Positions 15,285 to 23,090 of a DNA stretch of 64,000 nucleotides are shown here, one piece after another. The notes beneath the pieces are model-generated. The model saw only the letters and a program-made list of their open reading frames with translations. It had not been told where the DNA came from and ran no database searches. This stretch comes from Nocardioides sp. Root1257 (lineage in GTDB: Bacteria; Actinomycetota; Actinomycetes; Propionibacteriales; Nocardioidaceae): assembly GCF_001425175.1 (NCBI RefSeq), contig NZ_LMDV01000012.1, positions 218,335 to 282,334 on the forward strand. The letters are read 5' to 3'. The position numbers and the translations under genes were made by a program. Positions within the stretch are counted from its first letter, which is position 1, and every line of letters starts with the position of its first letter.

Positions 15285-15953
15285 TCAGGCCCGCAGCGAC
15301 GGCCCTCGCACCACCTTGATGTTGAAGTCCGAGCCGCCGAGCACGACCGCCGTACGAACCCACAGTGCCAGGAACATCTCCGGTCCGCGGGCCGTCTCGA
15401 GGGCGCCGAGGTCGATCACGTCGGTGTGCCCGAGCTCGCGCAGCAGCGCGGACACGGTCGCCTTGGCGTCGGCGTCGTCCCCCGACACGAAGACCGTCGT
15501 CTCCTCCCCCAGCCGGGCCGGGTCGACCATCACCGCGTTGTTCATCGTGTTGAGCGTCTTCACCACCCGGGCGCCCGGGTGCGCCCGCTGCACCTGCTCG
15601 GCGAGCGAGTCGTCGTCCTTGACGAACAGGCGCGGCGGGAAGCCGTGGCTGTGGTCGAGCGGGTTCGAGAGGTCGACCAGCACCCGGCCGGCGAGGTCGT
15701 CGCCGACCTCGGCGAGCACCCCCAGCGCCACGTCCCCGCCCAGGGCGTTGACGACGAGGTCGGCCTCAGCCGCCGCCTCCCCGAACACGACCAGGCGTAC
15801 GCCGGGGTGCGCGGCCGCCCAGTCGACGTGGTCCTCACGGCCGGCCGTCGCCGCCGGGTCGCGGGTGGCCATGGTGACGGCGTGGCCCAGGTCGTCGAGG
15901 CGGCCGGCGACGGCGCGACCGACCGCCCCGGTGCCCAGCACGGAGATCTTCAT
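15285..15953 (-). CDS. NADP/F420-type reductase (NAD(P)-binding Rossmann protein)
   Basis: A 222-aa protein with an N-terminal Rossmann fold, KISVLGTGAVGRAVAGRL, and the layout of the F420-dependent NADP reductase/coenzyme-binding family: TRDPAAT after strand 2, then LVDLSNPLD and VVKTLNTMNNAVM. These enzymes pass hydride between NADPH and F420 or act on small ketones; substrate cannot be assigned from sequence. TAGCGT lies 7 nt before the ATG, so the message is probably leaderless. It stands alone between gtrA and the OFA transporter pair. Confidence 0.8.
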   Translation of the reverse strand: MKISVLGTGAVGRAVAGRLDDLGHAVTMATRDPAATAGREDHVDWAAAHPGVRLVVFGEAAAEADLVVNALGGDVALGVLAEVGDDLAGRVLVDLSNPLDHSHGFPPRLFVKDDDSLAEQVQRAHPGARVVKTLNTMNNAVMVDPARLGEETTVFVSGDDADAKATVSALLRELGHTDVIDLGALETARGPEMFLALWVRTAVVLGGSDFNIKVVRGPSLRA

Positions 15954-16001
15954 GACGCCGACGCTAGAACCTCAAGCGCGGATGAGGTCAAGGAGTGGCG
16001 C

Positions 16002-16103
16002 TCAGCCGGTGAACAGGTCGGACGCCTTGCGCAGCGTCTCGACCAGGCCGTAGGCCAGCGGGACACCGACGAGGGTCCAGGCGAGGACGATCCGGGCGGT
16101 CAT
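16002..16103 (-). CDS. Small (33-residue) partner protein of the OFA-type MFS transporter
   Basis: This gene is below usual ORF-length cut-offs. It starts at ATG 16103, overlapping the transporter stop (ATGA), and encodes a single hydrophobic helix (ARIVLAWTLVGVPLAYGLVE) followed by a short polar tail ending DLFTG. Small proteins of this kind directly after OFA-family transporters are annotated elsewhere as MFS transporter small subunits. The coupling and the helix strongly suggest a real translated product. No other feature is visible in the rest of the 15954-16101 gap. Confidence 0.75.
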   Translation of the reverse strand: MTARIVLAWTLVGVPLAYGLVETLRKASDLFTG

Positions 16104-17497
16104 GCCGCACTCCTCTCGAGCTCCGGGGAACGGTCGGGTTCGTGGTGGCGCGGGTCGACCGGCCGGATCAGCAGGTTGGCGACGAAGCCGACGGCAAGGA
16201 CGCCCACCATCGTCAGCAGCGCGGGCTGGTAGGCCGACGCCGTCAGCTCTCCCGGCGTCCCCTTCGCGTCGAGGAAGCGGTTGACGATGAGCGGCCCGGC
16301 GACCCCGGCCGCCGACCAGGCGGTCAGCAGCCGACCGTGGATCGCGCCGACCTGGAAGGTGCCGAAGAGGTCGCGCAGGTAGGCCGGCACGGTGGCGAAC
16401 CCCCCGCCGTAGAACGACAGGATGATCGCCGCGAGCAGCACGAACAGCGCGACCGTGCTGTCACCGACGGTGGCGAGGAGCAGGTAGAGCACCATCCCCC
16501 CGCCCAGGTAGAGGAAGTAGATCGGCTTGCGGCCGACCACGTCGGAGGTCGACGACCACACGAACCGCCCGGCCATGTTGGCCAGCGAGAGCAGCCCGAC
16601 GAAGCCCGCCGCCGCCGTCGCGGTGACGGACGAGGTCCCGCTGTCGTCGCGGAAGAAGTCCTGGATCATCGGCGCGGCCTGCTCGAGGATGCCGATGCCG
16701 GCCGTCACGTTGCAGAAGAGGACGAGCCAGAGCAGCCAGAACTGCGGGGTGCGGATCGAGGTCGCCGCCGACACGCTGGCGGTGGTGACCAGCTTCTTCT
16801 CCGCGACCTCGGCCGGGTCCCAGCCCTCAGGCCGCCAGTCCTCGGCGGGCACCCGGATCGTGAAGGCGCCGAACATCATGAAGGCGAAGTAGACGATGCC
16901 GAGCGTGACGAAGAGCAGCATCACGGCGTGGCCGCTGGCGACCGAGGCCGGGTCCGTGGCGTCGTACCCGCTGTCGTAGAGCGACAGCAGCCGCGCGCTC
17001 AGCGGGCTGGCGATCAGCGCGCCGCCACCGAAGCCCATGATCGCCAGCCCGGTCGCGAGGCCGGGCCGGTCGGGGAACCACTTGATCAGGGTCGAGACCG
17101 GCGAGATGTAGCCGATGCCGAGTCCGATGCCGCCGATCACGCCGTACCCGAGGTAGACCAGCCACAGCTGGTCGGTGCCGACGCCGAGCGCGGCGACCAG
17201 GAACCCGGTGGCCCAGAAGCAGGCGGCCGTGAACATCGCGGCGCGCGGGCCGTTGCGGTCCACCCACGTGCCGCAGACGGCTGCCGAGAGCCCCAGCATC
17301 ACGATCGCGATGGAGAAGACCAGCCCGATGCGGGTCAGGTTGGAGTCGAAGTGCTGGACCAGCGCGGTCTTGTAGACGCTGGTCGCGTACACCTGACCGA
17401 TGCACAGGTGGACGGCGAGCGCCGCGGGAGGGACCAGCCATCGGCTGTAGCCGGGCCCGGCGACGATGCGGTCGCGAGCGAGGAACGACGGAACCAC
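16100..17497 (-). CDS. OFA-family MFS transporter (oxalate/formate antiporter-like)
   Basis: A 465-aa, 12-helix major facilitator. Residues such as LCIGQVYATSVYK (helix 1), GYGVIGGIGLGIGYISPVSTLIKWFPDRPGLATG (given here only as the region around 110-145), and ARFVWSSTSDVVGRKP-like loops place it with the oxalate/formate and monocarboxylate group. Substrate is likely a small carboxylate, not certain. Translation starts at GTG 17497 with GGAGGAG 7 bp upstream. A CRP-like dyad lies 46-59 bp ahead, and the 33-residue partner gene follows with ATGA overlap. Confidence 0.88.
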   Translation of the reverse strand: MVPSFLARDRIVAGPGYSRWLVPPAALAVHLCIGQVYATSVYKTALVQHFDSNLTRIGLVFSIAIVMLGLSAAVCGTWVDRNGPRAAMFTAACFWATGFLVAALGVGTDQLWLVYLGYGVIGGIGLGIGYISPVSTLIKWFPDRPGLATGLAIMGFGGGALIASPLSARLLSLYDSGYDATDPASVASGHAVMLLFVTLGIVYFAFMMFGAFTIRVPAEDWRPEGWDPAEVAEKKLVTTASVSAATSIRTPQFWLLWLVLFCNVTAGIGILEQAAPMIQDFFRDDSGTSSVTATAAAGFVGLLSLANMAGRFVWSSTSDVVGRKPIYFLYLGGGMVLYLLLATVGDSTVALFVLLAAIILSFYGGGFATVPAYLRDLFGTFQVGAIHGRLLTAWSAAGVAGPLIVNRFLDAKGTPGELTASAYQPALLTMVGVLAVGFVANLLIRPVDPRHHEPDRSPELERSAA

Positions 17498-17542
17498 GGG
17501 ATAACTCCTCCGAGTAGGGGTCGACGACCTCCGTACCCAGTG

Positions 17543-17556
17543 GTGACGCCCGTCAC
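17543..17556 (-). promoter_or_regulatory. CRP/GlxR-like palindrome upstream of the OFA transporter
   Basis: GTGACGCCCGTCAC is a perfect dyad with the CRP-family core GTGA-N6-TCAC. It lies about 46-59 bp upstream of the GTG start, in a position where an activator could contact polymerase or a repressor could block. A cAMP-producing cyclase is encoded in the same window, but no crp gene is. In GC-rich DNA such 14-mers also arise by chance. Confidence 0.4.
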
Positions 17557-17563
17557 GCGTGGG

Positions 17564-18748
17564 CTACTCGACCGGCAGGCCGAGCCCCCGCGCGATCAGC
17601 ATCCGCTGCACCTCCGAGGTGCCCTCGCCGATCTCGAGCACCTTGGCGTCGCGGTAGAACCGGGCGACGGGGTACTCCTCCATGAAGCCGTAGCCACCGA
17701 AGACCTGCGTCGCGATCCGGGTCGCGGTCACCGCCGACTCCGTGGCGTAGAGCTTCGCGACGGCGGCCGCCTGCTTGAACTCCTTCACCGGAGCGCCGCC
17801 GTCCTTCATGGCCGCCGCCTTGTAGGTCAGCAGCCGGCTCGCGTGCAGCATCACCTCGAGGTCGGCGACCTGGAAGGCCACCCCCTGCTTGCGCCCGATC
17901 GGGCCACCGAACGTCTGCCGCTCGCCGGCGTACTCGAGGCTCATGTCGAGGCAGGCCTGGATGCAGCCGACCGCGAGCGCCGCGATCGCGACCCGGCCGT
18001 CGTCGAGGGTCGCGAGGAACTGGGCGTAACCGCGGCCGCGCTCGCCGAGCAGGTTGGCCTCGGGGACGCGGGCGTCCACGAACGTGAGCGGGTGCGTGTC
18101 GGAGGCGTGCCAGCCGAGCTTGTCGTACGCCTTCTCGGCGGTGAAGCCGGGCGTGCCGCTCGGCACCATGATCGTGCTGATCTCCGGCTTGCCGTTCTCC
18201 CGCTCGCCGGTGCGGGCCGTGACCGTGACCAGGCTCGTGATGTCGGAGCCGGAGTTGGTGATGAACTGCTTGGCGCCGTTGACGACCCACTCGCCGTTCT
18301 CGACGACCGCCTTGGTCCTGGTGGCACCCGCGTCGGAGCCGGCGCCGGGCTCGGTCAGGCCGAAGCCCGCGAGCCGCTCGCCCGACACCAGGTCGGGCAG
18401 CCAGGTCTGCTTCTGCTCGTCGGTGCCGTAGGTCAGGATCGGGTTGATGCCGAGCCCGACCGCGGCCTCGAGGGTGATGCCCATCGACTGGTCGACCCGG
18501 CCGATCTCCTCGATCGCGACGCACAGGCTGGTGAAGTCGCCGTCCTCGCCGGCGCCGCCGTACTCCTCCGGGGCGGTGAGCCCGAAGAGGCCCAGCGCGC
18601 CCATCTTCTGCACGACGTCGACCGGGAAGTGGTGCTCCCGGTCCCACTGGGCGGCGTGCGGGGCGATCTCGGCCTCCGCGAAGTCGCGGACGCTGCGGCG
18701 GAACTCCTCGTGCTCGCGGGACAGCTCGTAGGACGACTGAGTGGTCAT
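17564..18748 (-). CDS. Acyl-CoA dehydrogenase (FadE25-like)
   Basis: FAD enzyme oxidising an acyl-CoA to the 2-enoyl-CoA. The 394-aa protein has the standard three domains: an N-terminal helical domain, the middle strand domain with FGLTEPGAGSDAGATRT and WVVNGAKQFITN, and the C-terminal helical domain with the FAD/dimer signature QVFGGYGFMEEYPVARFYRD and the catalytic-base segment IGEGTSEVQ. The start is ATG 18748, with AGGGTG ahead or TAGGGT as a leaderless -10. It most resembles FadE25, which lies next to purE in mycobacteria. The transporter downstream is on the same strand. Confidence 0.93.
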   Translation of the reverse strand: MTTQSSYELSREHEEFRRSVRDFAEAEIAPHAAQWDREHHFPVDVVQKMGALGLFGLTAPEEYGGAGEDGDFTSLCVAIEEIGRVDQSMGITLEAAVGLGINPILTYGTDEQKQTWLPDLVSGERLAGFGLTEPGAGSDAGATRTKAVVENGEWVVNGAKQFITNSGSDITSLVTVTARTGERENGKPEISTIMVPSGTPGFTAEKAYDKLGWHASDTHPLTFVDARVPEANLLGERGRGYAQFLATLDDGRVAIAALAVGCIQACLDMSLEYAGERQTFGGPIGRKQGVAFQVADLEVMLHASRLLTYKAAAMKDGGAPVKEFKQAAAVAKLYATESAVTATRIATQVFGGYGFMEEYPVARFYRDAKVLEIGEGTSEVQRMLIARGLGLPVE

Positions 18749-18768
18749 GAGCCGCACCCTAGCCGTTT

Positions 18769-18786
18769 GGTTAGCGATTGTTAACC
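18769..18786. promoter_or_regulatory. Candidate operator ahead of the acyl-CoA dehydrogenase gene
   Basis: GGTTA (18769-18773) and TAACC (18782-18786) form an AT-rich dyad with an 8-bp spacer in the 32-bp gap, overlapping the stop codon of the GAF gene. TetR-type lipid-metabolism regulators bind dyads of this kind, but no cognate regulator is adjacent. Confidence 0.35.
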
Positions 18787-19674
18787 TGCGGTGGTCTGCC
18801 CCGCGGCCCGCGCCTCGCGGCGACGCTCCAGCTCGGCGACGATCGCGGCCGCCTCCTCCTGGAGCACGGCGACGTCCTCGGCCGTGAACGCGCGCGGGAC
18901 GACGTCGATGACGCAGCAGCTGCCGAGCACCTCGCCGCGCGAGGTGAGGAGCGGGGCACCGGCGTAACTGCGTACGCCGTCGTGGACGGTGGTCGGGTTG
19001 TGGCGGTGGATCACGTCGTCCTGGACGTCCGGGACGACGTACGGCTCCCGGGTCCGCACGCTCGTCGCGCAGAACGACCACTCCAGCGGGTTCCCACGCG
19101 CCTCCGCGATCCAGGTGCCCCGGCCGCCGTACGCGCCGACGAGGCAGAGCGCGCCGCCGAGCACCACGCTGACGCCACCGAGCGCGGTCCCGAGGCGCTG
19201 GGCGACCCGGGCGGCGGCCTGGTCCAGCTCGACCCGCACCGTGTCCGCGAAGGGGTCCAGCGACAGGATCTCCTCGATGACGGCCGGGCCGGGCGTCCGG
19301 GTCTGCAGCAGGGTGTCCATCGCGGACCTCGCCCAGTCCCACGCGGGCGGGCGCGCGTCGCCGCCCCGGGCCCGGATCGACCGGTACGTCGCGAGCCGGA
19401 CGCCCATCGCCCGCCCCACCAGCCCTGCCGGGCCACCGATGCCGCGGAGGGCCTCGGTCAGCTGCTCGAGCTCGTCGAGCGACGGGTCGTCGAGGGGGTG
19501 GCCCAGGCCGGCCCGCTCGCAGGCCGCCTCCCAGGTCAGCTCGACCGGCTCGGTCGTGCCGACCCGCAGGGCCTGGCGGAGGTCGTCACCCGTCGGCGCG
19601 CGCAGGCCGTGGCTGCGCAGCTTGCCGGGTGATCCGGTCGTGTCGCTGGTCAGTCCCGAGCAACTGACGGTCAT
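18781..19674 (-). CDS. GAF-domain signalling protein
   Basis: A 297-aa cytoplasmic protein. Residues about 150-285 fit a GAF domain: a conserved turn with CATSVRTREPYVVPDV, then IHRHNPTTVHDGVRSYAGAPL and GEVLGSCCVIDVVPRAF. The first 140 residues are helical, with no recognised domain. No output domain is attached, so it would work through protein contact. It is the last of three leftward genes (chemoreceptor, triple CheW, this), 22 bp after the CheW gene, suggesting a shared sensory complex. The ATG at 19674 is preferred over an upstream, low-complexity extension. Confidence 0.78.
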   Translation of the reverse strand: MTVSCSGLTSDTTGSPGKLRSHGLRAPTGDDLRQALRVGTTEPVELTWEAACERAGLGHPLDDPSLDELEQLTEALRGIGGPAGLVGRAMGVRLATYRSIRARGGDARPPAWDWARSAMDTLLQTRTPGPAVIEEILSLDPFADTVRVELDQAAARVAQRLGTALGGVSVVLGGALCLVGAYGGRGTWIAEARGNPLEWSFCATSVRTREPYVVPDVQDDVIHRHNPTTVHDGVRSYAGAPLLTSRGEVLGSCCVIDVVPRAFTAEDVAVLQEEAAAIVAELERRREARAAGQTTAG

Positions 19675-19696
19675 GTGTCTGCCTATCCGGTGGAGG

Positions 19697-21154
19697 TCAT
19701 GCCGCCACCGGCGCGGTCGCCGGGGCGTGGGTGGGGCCCAGCGAGGCCGCGAGGCCCCGGAGGTCGAGTGCGGGGAGGAGCCGCGCGTCGCCGTCCAGGC
19801 GCACCAGGGGTGCGTCGTGGACGGCCCTCGTGGGGTCCTCGAGGGGTCGGCCACGGTGGTCCGGGTCCGTCCACACGAGCGGCTCGATGCTGCCGAGCCC
19901 GTCGACCGCGAACGCCACCTGCTCGGCGGCGTGGTCGACCAGGAGCAGGCAGGAGGAGGGACCCCTCTCGGCGGCCTCGCGGCCGAGCAGCCGCGCCAGC
20001 GACAGGACCGGGACGGCCCGGCCGCGGTGCACGACCAGCCCCTCGACCAGGTCGACCGGCGACGGGGTCAGCGCGCCCGGGAGCGGCAGGATCTCGGCGA
20101 CCTGGTCCAGCGGCGTGGCGAGCGTGCTGCCGCCCGAGGTGTAGGTGACGTACGCCGGGCCGGCGGTGGCGCCGCCCGCGAGCACGTCTGCGAGGTCGCC
20201 GCCGGCCGCCGTGGCTCCGGCGACGTCGACGTTGACGGTGGCGAGAGCGCCCAGGTCGGGGTCGCGACGCAGGCCGGTGCCGTCGAGCACCAGGCAGGCA
20301 CCGTCGTCCAGCTCCAGGACACCGCGCACCAGCTCCGGGCGTGCGTTCGCGAACCCGGGCACGAGCAGCACGCCTGTCTCCCGGCTCCGCAGCGCGACCA
20401 GGTCCGTGACGGCCAGCACGACCAGGCCGCGGCCGAGGTCGAGGACGACCCCGGCGCGGACGTCGTCCTCGCCCATCGGAGCCAGGCCGACCAACCGGAG
20501 CGGGTCGACGACCGGCACCTCGCGCCCGGCGTACGTCGTGACGCCCAGGCAGTCGCCACCGGTCAGCAGGCCCTTCCGGACCTCGGTGAGGGGGATCGTG
20601 GTGTGGATCGCGCCGACCTCGACCGCGAGCAGCTGCGAGCCGCAGCGCACGAGCGTCAGGCTCTCGCCGTGCTCCGGGCCAGCGGCCGCGGTCGTCTCGG
20701 TCGCGACCTGCTCCGCCACGGTCGGGACCCCCGGCAGCGCGAGCAGCTGCGCCGCGTCGAGCACGCCGACCGGCCGTGCCTCCTCGTCGTGCTGGAAGGC
20801 GTGCGAGACCAGCAGCGCGCCCGAGGCGGCCGTCAGCGGCAGCAGCTCCGTCTCGGCGACCCGGGTCACGCCGCACACCCGGTCGACGACCAGGCCGACG
20901 ACCCGGCGCTCGTGCGCGACGACGACCACGACCTGCTCGCCGGGCGCCGCGTCCGTGCGCCCCAGCAGCGGCCGGAGGTCGACGACGGGGAGCACGGTCG
21001 TGCGCAGGCTCATCGCGCCGACCAGGCCGGGAGCGACCGCCGGCAGCGCCGCGAGCGTGGCGGGTCGCGCCACGACCTCGCGCAACGCAGAGAGCGGGAG
21101 CGCCAGGTCGAGGTCGCCGAGCTGGAGCAGCCCGTAGACGGGATCGACGGTCAT
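19697..21154 (-). CDS. Triple CheW-domain protein
   Basis: The 485-aa protein carries three CheW-like domains in a row (roughly 1-135, 160-300 and 325-470), each with the pattern of a hydrophobic first strand (LLQLGDLDLALPLSALREVV; LVRCGSQLLAVEVGAIHTTI; VTYTSGGSTLATPLDQVAEIL), a Val-Val-Asp strand and a final VLDLGRG or ALDLRG segment. Ordinary CheW has one domain and links receptor to CheA. A three-domain chain could scaffold several receptors or kinases. No CheA is encoded in the window. It sits 4 bp after the chemoreceptor gene. Confidence 0.85.
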   Translation of the reverse strand: MTVDPVYGLLQLGDLDLALPLSALREVVARPATLAALPAVAPGLVGAMSLRTTVLPVVDLRPLLGRTDAAPGEQVVVVVAHERRVVGLVVDRVCGVTRVAETELLPLTAASGALLVSHAFQHDEEARPVGVLDAAQLLALPGVPTVAEQVATETTAAAGPEHGESLTLVRCGSQLLAVEVGAIHTTIPLTEVRKGLLTGGDCLGVTTYAGREVPVVDPLRLVGLAPMGEDDVRAGVVLDLGRGLVVLAVTDLVALRSRETGVLLVPGFANARPELVRGVLELDDGACLVLDGTGLRRDPDLGALATVNVDVAGATAAGGDLADVLAGGATAGPAYVTYTSGGSTLATPLDQVAEILPLPGALTPSPVDLVEGLVVHRGRAVPVLSLARLLGREAAERGPSSCLLLVDHAAEQVAFAVDGLGSIEPLVWTDPDHRGRPLEDPTRAVHDAPLVRLDGDARLLPALDLRGLAASLGPTHAPATAPVAA

Positions 21155-21158
21155 CCGC

Positions 21159-22850
21159 TCAGGCGTCCTGGGTCACCGAGGCGAGCTGGTCGATCAGGCT
21201 GTTGACCTGCTCCGACGCCTCCTGCTGGACCCGGGTGGACGCCGAGATCGTGCGGATCGCCTCGTTGGTGCGGGTCACGCTCGTCACGATGCGCTCGAAG
21301 GCGACCTCCGCGCGCTGCGAGACCGCCGAGCCCTGGTTGACCCGGTCGGCGGACTCCTCGATCAGCCGCCCGATCTGCTGGGCCGCCTCGAAGGACCGCT
21401 CCGCGAGCTTGCGGACCTCGCCCGCGACGATCGAGAAGCCGACGCCGTGCTCACCGGCCCGCGCGGCCTCGATGGACGCGTTGAACGCCAGCAGGTTGGT
21501 CTGGCCGGCGATCTCACCGATCACCTTGACGATGTCGCTGATCGCCGTCGACGACTTCTGGATCAGCGAGATCGCCTCGATCGACGCACGCAGCGCCTCG
21601 ACGCCCTGCTCGGCGTTCGCGTGGGTCTCGGCGGCGAGCTCGGTCGCCGTGCGCGACTGCGTCGCGATCTCCGTGATCGAGCCCGCGAGCTCCCGGACCG
21701 AGCCGGTCATCTGCCGGGTGCCGTCGTCGATGCGCTGCTCGCGCTCGACCTCGGGCGTGACGTCGTACGCGTACTTGATGACCTTGGCGACGTTGCCACG
21801 CAGGTCGAGGACGGGGTTGTACGTCGCCTGGATGTAGACGTCGCGGCCGTACTTGCCCTTGCGGTGGAACCGGCCGGCGATGATCTCGCCCTTGCCCAGG
21901 CGCAGCCAGAAGTCGCGGTACTCCGTGGAGCGCGTGTAGTCCTCGGAGCAGAAGAGGCTGTGGTGCTGACCGACGATCTCGCGCAGCGAGTAGCCGATCG
22001 TGCGCAGGAAGTTCTCGTTCGCGTCCAGGACGATGCCCTCGAGGTCGAACTCGATGACCGCCTGAGCGCGGTCGACCGCGTCGGCGCGGGCCACGATCTC
22101 GGCGTTCGCCTGCTTGGCGGCCGTGATGTCGGTCGCGAACTTCACGACCTTCATCGGGGCGCCCTTGGCGTCGAGGACCGGGTTGTACGTCGCCTGCAGC
22201 CACACCTCACGGGCACCCTTGCCGAAGCGGCGGTACTCCCCCGCCTCGTACTGGCCGGCGGCGAGCCGCTCCCAGAAGTCGGCGTACTCCTGGCTCTGCG
22301 CGTGCTCGGGCTCGACGAAGAGCCGGTGGTGCTTGCCCTGGATGTCGGGCAGCGCGTAGCCGACGACGTCGAGGAAGTTGCGGTTGGCGTTCAGGATCCG
22401 GCCCTCGAGGTCGAACTCGATGACGGCCTGCGCCCGGTCGATGGCCGCGACCTTGCCGAGGTGGTCGGCAGCGACGCGCTTGGCCTCCGTGACGTCCTGG
22501 GCGATCTTGACGATCCGCGTCGGATGACCCTCCTCGTCGAGGACCGGGTTGTACGTCGCCTGCAGCCAGATCTCGCGACCGTCGCGCGTCAGCCGCAGGA
22601 ACACGTCCTGGACGAAGGTGCCGGCCCGCAGCCGCGCCCAGAAGTCGGCGTACGCCGGCGTCTCGGCGTGCTCGGGCGTGCAGAACATCCGGTGGTGGTT
22701 GCCCTTGATGGCGGGGAGGGCGTAGCCCATCAGGTCGAGGAAGTTCTGGTTGGCGGTGATGACGGTGCCGTCGAGGTCGAACTCGATGACGGCCAGCGAG
22801 CGGTCCAGGGCCGCGACGAGCCCCGTGAGATCGCGATCGGGGTCGGGCAT
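21159..22850 (-). CDS. Soluble methyl-accepting chemotaxis protein with three PAS domains
   Basis: A cytoplasmic 563-aa receptor without membrane helices. Three very similar PAS units of about 122 residues occur in tandem; each starts with VIEFDL, has a NFLD/NFLR and GYAL/GYSL segment, an ATYNPVLD segment, and a final D-T/I-T. The MCP signalling hairpin follows (about 375-563), with a tip recognisable as IAGQTNLLAFNASIEAARAG and then GEVRKLAERS. PAS repeats could hold heme, flavin or nothing. ATG 22850 gives the intact first PAS; the long upstream extension is antisense to the carboxylase gene and is rejected. Confidence 0.9.
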   Translation of the reverse strand: MPDPDRDLTGLVAALDRSLAVIEFDLDGTVITANQNFLDLMGYALPAIKGNHHRMFCTPEHAETPAYADFWARLRAGTFVQDVFLRLTRDGREIWLQATYNPVLDEEGHPTRIVKIAQDVTEAKRVAADHLGKVAAIDRAQAVIEFDLEGRILNANRNFLDVVGYALPDIQGKHHRLFVEPEHAQSQEYADFWERLAAGQYEAGEYRRFGKGAREVWLQATYNPVLDAKGAPMKVVKFATDITAAKQANAEIVARADAVDRAQAVIEFDLEGIVLDANENFLRTIGYSLREIVGQHHSLFCSEDYTRSTEYRDFWLRLGKGEIIAGRFHRKGKYGRDVYIQATYNPVLDLRGNVAKVIKYAYDVTPEVEREQRIDDGTRQMTGSVRELAGSITEIATQSRTATELAAETHANAEQGVEALRASIEAISLIQKSSTAISDIVKVIGEIAGQTNLLAFNASIEAARAGEHGVGFSIVAGEVRKLAERSFEAAQQIGRLIEESADRVNQGSAVSQRAEVAFERIVTSVTRTNEAIRTISASTRVQQEASEQVNSLIDQLASVTQDA

Positions 22851-23090
22851 GGTGAGGGTGCTCCTCGGGGTCGTCGCCGGTTCAGTCCTCCGGCTGTCCA
22901 TCCCGGTGATCGGCGCGACGGACGCGTCCATGAGCGAAATTGCCGAGACCGGACGAGTCGGCCGATCCGACCAAACTTCTGCTTGGTGCGAGATGGGCCA
23001 CACGGACACCGGGGCCCCGTCGGGCCCGGCTGGCGATACCCTGCCGGGCGGGTCGTGAAAGATCCGCCATGTCTGGAAGCAGGAGGGGTA

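Noticed and set aside
21447..23090. Plus-strand extension of the accA frame to an early start.
   Set aside because: It lies antisense to the chemoreceptor and has no family similarity; GTG 23091 with AGGAGG starts the biotin carboxylase fold.
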